From Setophaga petechia (Eukaryota > Chordata > Aves > Passeriformes > Parulidae): a DNA stretch of 64,000 nt. This document shows positions 58,246 to 64,000 of the stretch, piece after piece. Where the stretch lies: NCBI GenBank assembly GCA_024362935.1, contig JANCRA010000030.1, positions 7,608,096 through 7,672,095 on the forward strand, read 5' to 3'. The notes under the pieces are model-generated. The model was not told the DNA's origin. It worked only from the letters and a program-made list of their open reading frames with translations, and ran no database searches. The position numbers and the translations under genes are program-made. How positions within the stretch are numbered: position 1 is the stretch's first letter; each line of letters begins with the position of its first letter.

Positions 58246-58722
58246 ATCCCCCTCAACTTCTTTTCCTTCCCCAGACCCAAACCAGAGATGTGATTCCAGG
58301 TGTCACTGGGATGAAATTTCTGGCACCCTGTGGCTGCTGTCCCTGCTGTGTCCTGCTGAGGTGACAGTGCTCTGTAGCTCCCCATTTCTGCATTCAGCCC
58401 ACGCAGCCAGTCCCAGCCCAGCTGCCCTGGCAATGTGTGTTTTCCCTGCCCTGACCTTTCCAAGCTGTTTACACTGCTCAGGAGTCATGTCCTGAACCTG
58501 CTACAAGATTTTTCAGTGGTGACAGCAAAGAGCATCCCCTGACAAGTCTGTGGAGAGGCAGGTCAGGCCTTTGGGCAGTGCACCCCAAGCACCCTGCCCA
58601 GGCTGCTCTCAGCATCCTGCAAGGCTTTGTCTGCTCTTTGCAGACCCCCAGAGGGAGGCAGGAGTGCAAATGAGAATTCAGATATCCTTCAGCCCCTCCT
58701 TGCAAGGGATTCTCCTGTCCAA

Positions 58723-59645
58723 GCACCCTTTGTGTCACACAGACAGCACTGAAATTTTATTGAACACCTGAGTCCCAGTAGGTTCCATGAGTTGGGTGTT
58801 GAACAGGAGGTGCTCAACTCCTCAAACCCCCTGCAAGCTCCATCTTTGCTTTCTGGATCACCACATGGAGAAATATTATTCCTTCAGTGCAGTTCTTGAT
58901 GCAGGCTCTTGCCCTGTGCTGCTGCAGCTCAGGTTACAGCTCCAACCTCCCTGGCTGGAGGCAAAATGAATCATAAATTGTGGATGGACTCAGGGCAGGT
59001 GAGGAGAGGGTGAGGGCACTGCACCCAGGCCTGGCTGAGCTGCCTGAGCACACAGACACCCTTTGTGCCACACAGACAGCACTGAAATTCTATTGAGGCA
59101 CCTGAGTCCCTGCTGGGTGTTGAACAGGAGGTTCCCAACCCCTCAAACCCCCTCCAAGCCCCATCTTTGCTTTCTGGATCACCACATGAAGATGTTATTC
59201 CTTCAGTGCTGTTTTGATGCAGGCTCTTACCCTGTGCTGTTCCAGCTCCAGCCTCCCTGGCTGGAACCAAAACCAATCCCAAATCATGGATGGACTCAGG
59301 GCAGGTGAGATGGGGGTGAGGGCACCCAGGCCTGGCTGAGCTCCCTGAGCACACAGACACCCTTTGTGTCACACAGACAGCACTGAAATTCCACTGAGGC
59401 ACCTGAGTCCTGGCTGAGTGGTGAACAGGAGGTGTTGAACAGCAGGTGCTCAACCCCTCAAACCCCATCTTTGCTTTCTTAATTGCCATATGAAGAAGAT
59501 GTTATTCCTTCAGTGCTGTTTTGATGCAGGCTCTTGCCCTGTGCTGTTCCAGCTCCAGCCTCCCTGGCTGGAGCCAAAACCAATCCCAAATCATGGGTGG
59601 ACTCAGGGCAGGTGAGATGGGGGTGAGGGCACTGCACCCAGGCTG
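58723..59645. repeat. ~300-bp tandem repeat, 3 units
   Basis: Units start at about 58724, 59057 and 59356 with CACCCTTTGTGTCACACAGA. They share GTTGAACAGGAGGT, CATCTTTGCTTTCTGGATCA, CCTTCAGTGC, CCAGCCTCCCTGGCTGGA and GTGGATGGACTCAGGGCAGG. They lie between the two copies of the segmental duplication. Confidence 0.92.
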
Positions 59646-60659
59646 GGCTGAGCTTCCTGAGCAGCCCTGGGAGCAGGAGGTGCCCTTCAGCCCCATCCCC
59701 AGAGCTCCTTCTGTGCCTCCTCCTCATCCTCTCCCTCCTGGATCTCCTCCCTCAGGGCTCAGCCCCAGCACAGCACCCATGGGTGCCCAGCACCTCGAGG
59801 TTTTTGGCTCCAAAAGTGCTTTAAAGCACCAAATTCCCCTTTGCAACCCAATCAAAACGTTCTCCAGGACTCGGATTACAGCAATTAACTCATTTCCATG
59901 TCCCCAGGCACATCTTGCTCACTTGCTGGGGCAGATTTAGGAGAAGCATTTGGGTTTCTGTCTCACCACCCATCTCCAGCTCTGCCTTTGCTGGCTGGGA
60001 ACTGAGCCTAGACATGAAATAATGAACTCAAACCCTTCCATGCATTGACCAAAGAAAACAAGCTGTCAACTAGAAATATTCCCTCTCTTCTTTTGCAGGC
60101 ACACCAAATCTCCTTCCCATCTGTAGGTAGGGGAGCAGCAGGAGTAACTCAGCATGAAATTGTCAGCGACAGCATGTGATGCTGTTTGGAGAGCATAAAT
60201 CAGTCTAGGAAATGAAAAGCATGATCTTCTCTCTCTTTCCCCCAGGTTTGCTCAGCGTTTTATCCCTCTGCAGGGATGTTAAGAAGGAGATTTTTTTTGG
60301 CAGCTTAAACCCAAGTCCAACATTTGTCGTTAGGGCCTTAATTATGTTCAGTCTTCTCAGTGCTGTTTGCATTAGGCCATAATATCTCCCTCTCCTGAGC
60401 TCCAGTGACTCCACTCGAGCATGAAAACGCTGCTGGAGAGGCTGAACCTCCCCAGGTTTTTCACTCTCAGCTCCTGGCTCAGCCTGAGGAGTGACAGGAG
60501 CTGGGAAATTTCACCTCCTGTCCCACCAAGGAGTCTGGGGGATGATGGCACAAACTGGGCAGAGATCTGTGGGTGCTGAGAGCTGAATGAAGGTTTGGGA
60601 AGGGCAGCTTTGGGCAGAGGCTCCCTGCAGCTGCCAGGGGGTTTTGAAGGAGGAGCAGA
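59646..60659. other. Intergenic, no gene seen
   Basis: Unique. 59940-60420 is AT-richer and repeat-free, possibly conserved. A 28-bp segment at 60099-60126 lies between a good acceptor (CTTCTTTTGCAG) and a GTAGGG donor-like sequence; one such pair is not evidence of an exon. Confidence 0.5.
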
Positions 60660-60905
60660 GTCTGCCACGAGTCCCAAAATCATTCTGGACAGTGCTGGGG
60701 ATGGATTTCTCCCAGCTCAGACACATCCCAGGCTGGGCTCCTCTTGCTCACACTCAGCAGGGCCCATGAATTTTTGGGAGCTGGTGAATGGGATGAGCAG
60801 GAGATGTTGATCCCAGCTTAGCAGCCATGAGAATTCCTGTGCTCAGGCAGCTTCCAGTTAACCTGTCTGCCCTAAACTGGGCAGCCTGGGGAGTTTGGGA
60901 AGTGG

Positions 60906-61325
60906 TGAATCCATGGGGAAACTGGCACTGCTGTGAATCCATGGGGAGCCTGGCACTGCTGTGAATCCATGGGGAGCCTGGCACTGCTGTGAATCCATGG
61001 GGAAAGTGGGATTGCTGTGAATCCATGGGGAAACTGGCATTGCTGTGAATCCATGGGGAAACTGGGATTGCTGGGAATCCATGGGGAAAGTGAGATTGCT
61101 GTGAATCCATGGGGAAATTGGGATTGCTGTGAATCCATGGGGAAATTGGGATTGCTGTGAATCCATGGGGAGCCTGGCACTGCTGTGAATCCATGGGGAA
61201 ACTGGCACTGCTGTGAATCCATGGAGAGGCTGGCACTGCTGTGAATCCATGGGGAAACTGGCACTGCTGTGAATCCATGGGGAAAGTGGGATTGCTGTGA
61301 ATCCATGGGGAAACTGGGATTGCTG
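60906..61325. repeat. 28-bp minisatellite, 15 units (copy B)
   Basis: Units as in copy A, with further variants GGGGAGCCTGGCACTG and GAGAGGCTGG. The strong periodic minus-strand frames (His-Gly-Phe-Thr-Ala type) are artefacts. Confidence 0.95.
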
Positions 61326-61714
61326 CATCCCAAACTTTGGAAATGCATTTTAATCCTGTTTAAAGATGATCTGGGACATGAAACCACGTGCTGAGGGCTC
61401 CTCTAGGCTAAATCAGAGAGTCAGAGCATCAAGGAATGTCCTGAGTTGGAAGGGACACCCCAACAATGCCTCAGAGCTCCTTGAATTCCTCAAATATTTG
61501 TGCTGTGCCCATTCCCTGGGGATCCATGGGATTGTCTCCATTCTGCAGATGGGGCAAGGCAGGAGAGGAAAGGTTTGAATTTGTCCAATATTTGCCAGAA
61601 CAGACGTGGTTCCAGGTGTCACTGGCATCAAATTGGTCAAACCTTCCCACCAAGAGGCACCTGGGTGGTGATGGCACCGTTGGGTCACCTCAGGCTCTTC
61701 TTGTACCTGGGCAT

Positions 61715-61805
61715 TGCCACTTTTAGGGGTAAAATCATTGCCACTTTTAGGGGTAAAATCATTGCCACTTTTAGGGTTGAAATCACAGCCAGTTTTAGGG
61801 TTCAA
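61715..61805. repeat. 24-bp tandem repeat, ~4 units (copy B)
   Basis: Same unit as 58030-58245, fewer copies; the leading pure units are the ones missing. Confidence 0.93.
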
Positions 61806-62112
61806 CTCACCCTCCTCAGCCTCTTTTCCTTCCCCAAACCCCAACCAGAGCTGATCCCCTCGTTCCTGGGAGCTCTCCCTGCTCCAGGAGCTGTGAATTC
61901 TCCTGCAAAGCACCAATTAGTACCAATTTTCCCAGACAGCTGCTCCCATCTGCTCCGGGGGTTGTTTGTGTTTGTGTTGTGCAGCAAGCAGCTTTTTCTT
62001 TGCTGAACTCACATGGTTCTTGCAGTTGAGTTTGTCAGAGTGAGATGAGGCATTTAATTTAAGCCAGTCCCATTTTTATATTTTGATTTTGATTTTTAAT
62101 TTAATTTTAATT

Positions 62113-62206
62113 TTATGTTTTATTTTTATTTTTATTTTTATTTTTATTTTTATTTTTATTTTTATTTTTATTTTTATTTTTATTTTTATTTTTATTTCTA
62201 TTTTTT
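62113..62206. repeat. (ATTTTT)n hexanucleotide array
   Basis: About fifteen TTTTTA hexamers in A/T-rich surroundings (62060-62235). Confidence 0.95.
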
Positions 62207-62235
62207 ATTTAATTTAAATTTAATTTCATTTAACA

Positions 62236-62500
62236 GAAGGAAGCTCAGAGATGGGCAAGGCAGCCCAAAGCTGCTGTGATTTGGAGCTCCTTAGGCTGGT
62301 GAAGCCCAGATGGGGCTGAGGGTGGGCACAGCTTGTTCCTGACACCAGGCAGAGGGTTTGGTGCCACCCCTGTTCTGGGGGTGACCCCTCTGCCCAGTGC
62401 CTCCAGTCCCCCTCTCCCAGCCCAGGGAGGGCATGGGGATGCACCCTGAGGTGTCACTGCATCTGCTCTGGGGCCAAACCCTGGGATTCTCAAAGGAATT
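62236..62500. other. Intergenic, no gene seen
   Basis: Unique sequence between two AT arrays. Confidence 0.6.
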
Positions 62501-62742
62501 CAAAAATTTGAAATAATTCAAATTGAATTGAATTTCATATTCAATTCAAATTCCTTTTTTTTTTTTTTTTTAATTTGAATTTTCAAATTCTCAAAGTTTT
62601 CAAACTCGACAATTTGAAAATTCTCAGATTCGAAAAGGAATTCTCGAATTTGGAATTCTCGAATTTGGAATTCTCGGATTTGGAATTCTCAAATTTGGAA
62701 TTCTCGAATTTGGAATTCTCAAATTTCTCCCTCAAAGAAAAT
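62501..62742. repeat. 15-bp AT-rich repeat with GAATTC motifs
   Basis: Degenerate GAATT/AATTC sequence and a T tract, followed by seven or eight units of GAATTTGGAATTCTC (62640-62742). Each unit contains the palindrome GAATTC. Confidence 0.92.
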
Positions 62743-63610
62743 GATTTTCTTTTCTGAACAAAAGAAATAACCTTATTGCTGTCTCTGGCAGCCCCATCTG
62801 ACTCCCAGCGAGCCCTGTGGCCACCCCTTCCCTGTTTATGTGACACCATCCCAGCTCATCCTGCAGTGATTAGAGCTGGCCTTTTTTGTTTGGACTGACT
62901 TCATCTTGCCAGTTTTTAAATTGCTGATTTTTATAAACACTTTAAAGCTCTGGATGCTCTGTTTCCTCAGAACATGGCACCAACCCAAGCAGAGCTAAAA
63001 TCCAATCTGGACAATTCCATCACCTCCGTGATGGCTGAAACTCCTGGTGCTGGGAGCCAGCCCCTCCTCCTGCCCTGCTGCTCTCAGGCTCCTGCAGCCA
63101 AACCCAGCTCCGGGATGCTTTTCCCTGGCCCTGGCAGCAGGATCCATGTGGGAAACACTAGATGGCAGCTTGAGGCCACGTGTGAGCACCCCTGTGCCCA
63201 GCCCCAGAGCAGGGCAGCGTGTGTGGCATCGCTGGTGGCTCTGCTGGCACTGCCAGGGTGCTCTGGGGATGCTCCCGCCGTTCTCCAGCTGCATTTCTGC
63301 CTGGAACGGCTTCAAAACTCTTCCCCTGGGGCCTCTGGGCCTCAGCCAGCTTTGGCAGAGAGCTTTGGGAGGAGTGTTGGCAGCTCTGCAGGCAAGGGGC
63401 AGCCTCAACACTGGGTTTGCAGGAATTCAGGGATGGTCTGAACACGGCAGATTGAGGGAATCAGGGAGAGGGTGATTGTAACCCTTGCCACCTGCTTTTT
63501 CATACCTTTCTTAAAACCCTCTGATTTTTAAGATTCCCACAGAAAGAACCCAGGGACCAGGGTGTTTGTAACCCTTGTGCTCTTTGTCATGAGCTGGAAA
63601 TAATGGATAT
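62743..63610. other. Intergenic, no gene seen
   Basis: Unique GC-rich sequence; nothing recognised. Confidence 0.55.
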
Positions 63611-63745
63611 TCTTTTAGTGTAGTTTTAATATATCATTTTCTTTTAATATAATATATATCATAAAATAATAAATCAGCCTTCTGAAACGTGGAGTCAAGG
63701 TTCTCATCTCTCCCCTCGTCCTGGGACCCCTGTGAACACCACACA
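63611..63745 (+). mobile_element. 5'-truncated LTR of the 31570/45391 family, sense
   Basis: TCTTTTAGTGTAGTTTTAAT, CATAAAATAATAAATCAGCC and TCTGAAACGTGGAGTC match the reverse complement of the two solo LTRs. It ends near GAACACCACACA. The AATAAA signal is retained on the + strand. Only the 3' part remains. Confidence 0.85.
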
Positions 63746-63810
63746 GGGTGCAGCACCTGAGCCCACAGAGGGATCCCACATCATTCCAGGGTGGACAGCA
63801 CAGGCAGAGC

Positions 63811-64000
63811 ATCCCATCCCATCCATCCCATCCCATCCCATCCCATCCATCCCATCCCATCTCCCATCCCATCCCATCCCATCCCATCCCACCCCATCCC
63901 ATCCCATCCATCCCATCCCATCCCATCCATCCCATCCATCCCATCCCATCCCATCCCATCCCATCCCATCCCATCCCATCCCATCCCATCCCATCCCATC
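63811..64000. repeat. (CCCAT)n array running off the window
   Basis: Perfect CCCAT pentamers with CCATC slips every few units. The array reaches the last base, so its full length is not known. Confidence 0.97.

Larger units (their letters stand above)
57285..58287. repeat. Segmental duplication, copy A
   Basis: Starts GTCTGCCACGAGTCCCAAAA and ends near CCCAAACCAGAG. It matches 60660-61850 in the same orientation throughout, with few substitutions outside its arrays. Inside, in order: unique DNA, four units of a 28-bp array (57537-57650), a CR1-derived piece (57733-57830, antisense), unique DNA, and nine units of a 24-bp array (58030-58245). Confidence 0.95.
60660..61850. repeat. Segmental duplication, copy B
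   Basis: Same order as copy A at 57285-58287, but with fifteen 28-bp units (60906-61325) and only four 24-bp units (61715-61805). The net length difference of 188 bp equals eleven extra 28-mers minus five missing 24-mers. Confidence 0.95.

Noticed and set aside
60099..60126. Possible 28-nt micro-exon with good acceptor and GTAGGG donor
   Set aside because: No partner exons, reading frame or transcript evidence; such pairs occur by chance.
60754..61387. Three overlapping minus-strand ORFs of 156-174 codons
   Set aside because: All derive from the 28-bp array, whose unit is not a multiple of three, so the reading shifts through the same peptide pattern in every frame.
43263..64000. Search for COL5A1 exons (expected downstream neighbour)
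   Set aside because: No Gly-X-Y coding exon, signal-peptide exon or laminin-G-like exon is visible; the window probably ends within the intergenic gap.

Overview
The window is vertebrate genomic DNA, almost certainly from a bird and most likely a songbird. It carries one recognisable protein-coding gene, RXRA (retinoid X receptor alpha), on the + strand. The gene enters from the left edge: the first coding exon, with the initiator Met, is not here. It continues through nine coding exons (numbered 2-10 as in human) to a TAG stop at 38864-38866. The nine exons sum to 1376 bp, keep frame across every junction and have GT/AG introns. They encode a variable A/B region, the two C4 zinc fingers, the hinge and the whole ligand-binding domain to the C-terminal AF-2 helix. 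The bird assignment rests on many antisense and sense 3' ends of CR1 LINEs, class-II-like endogenous retrovirus LTRs with 6-bp target duplications of types I associate with passerines, and very dense GC-rich minisatellites, as expected on a microchromosome.

Layout. 1-3636: end of intron 1 (AT-rich block, 21-bp minisatellite, solo LTR, ~107-bp minisatellite). 3637-38866: RXRA exons 2-10; introns 2 to 9 hold minisatellites, microsatellites (a 1.07-kb GATG array in intron 4), CR1 fragments and several LTRs. 38867 to about 43262, possibly 43880: long 3' UTR containing simple and tandem repeats. About 43.9-64 kb: intergenic DNA with no gene I can support. In other vertebrates COL5A1 follows RXRA, but no collagen exon is visible here. 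This part holds minisatellites, a second solo LTR of a family also found in intron 7, a dispersed ~270-bp tandem repeat shared with RXRA intron 6, and a ~1-kb segmental duplication at 57.3 and 60.7 kb whose internal arrays have diverged in copy number. It also has a few CpG-rich or unusually unique stretches that may be regulatory.

RXRA is a ligand-regulated nuclear receptor and the shared heterodimer partner of RAR, VDR, TR, PPAR and LXR. I found no second gene working with it and no undescribed multi-gene system. The unusual feature is architectural: repeats or transposon ends reach to within roughly 20-60 bp of the acceptors of exons 2, 5, 7 and 10, and exon 4 lies between two near-identical ~120-bp copies of one sequence.
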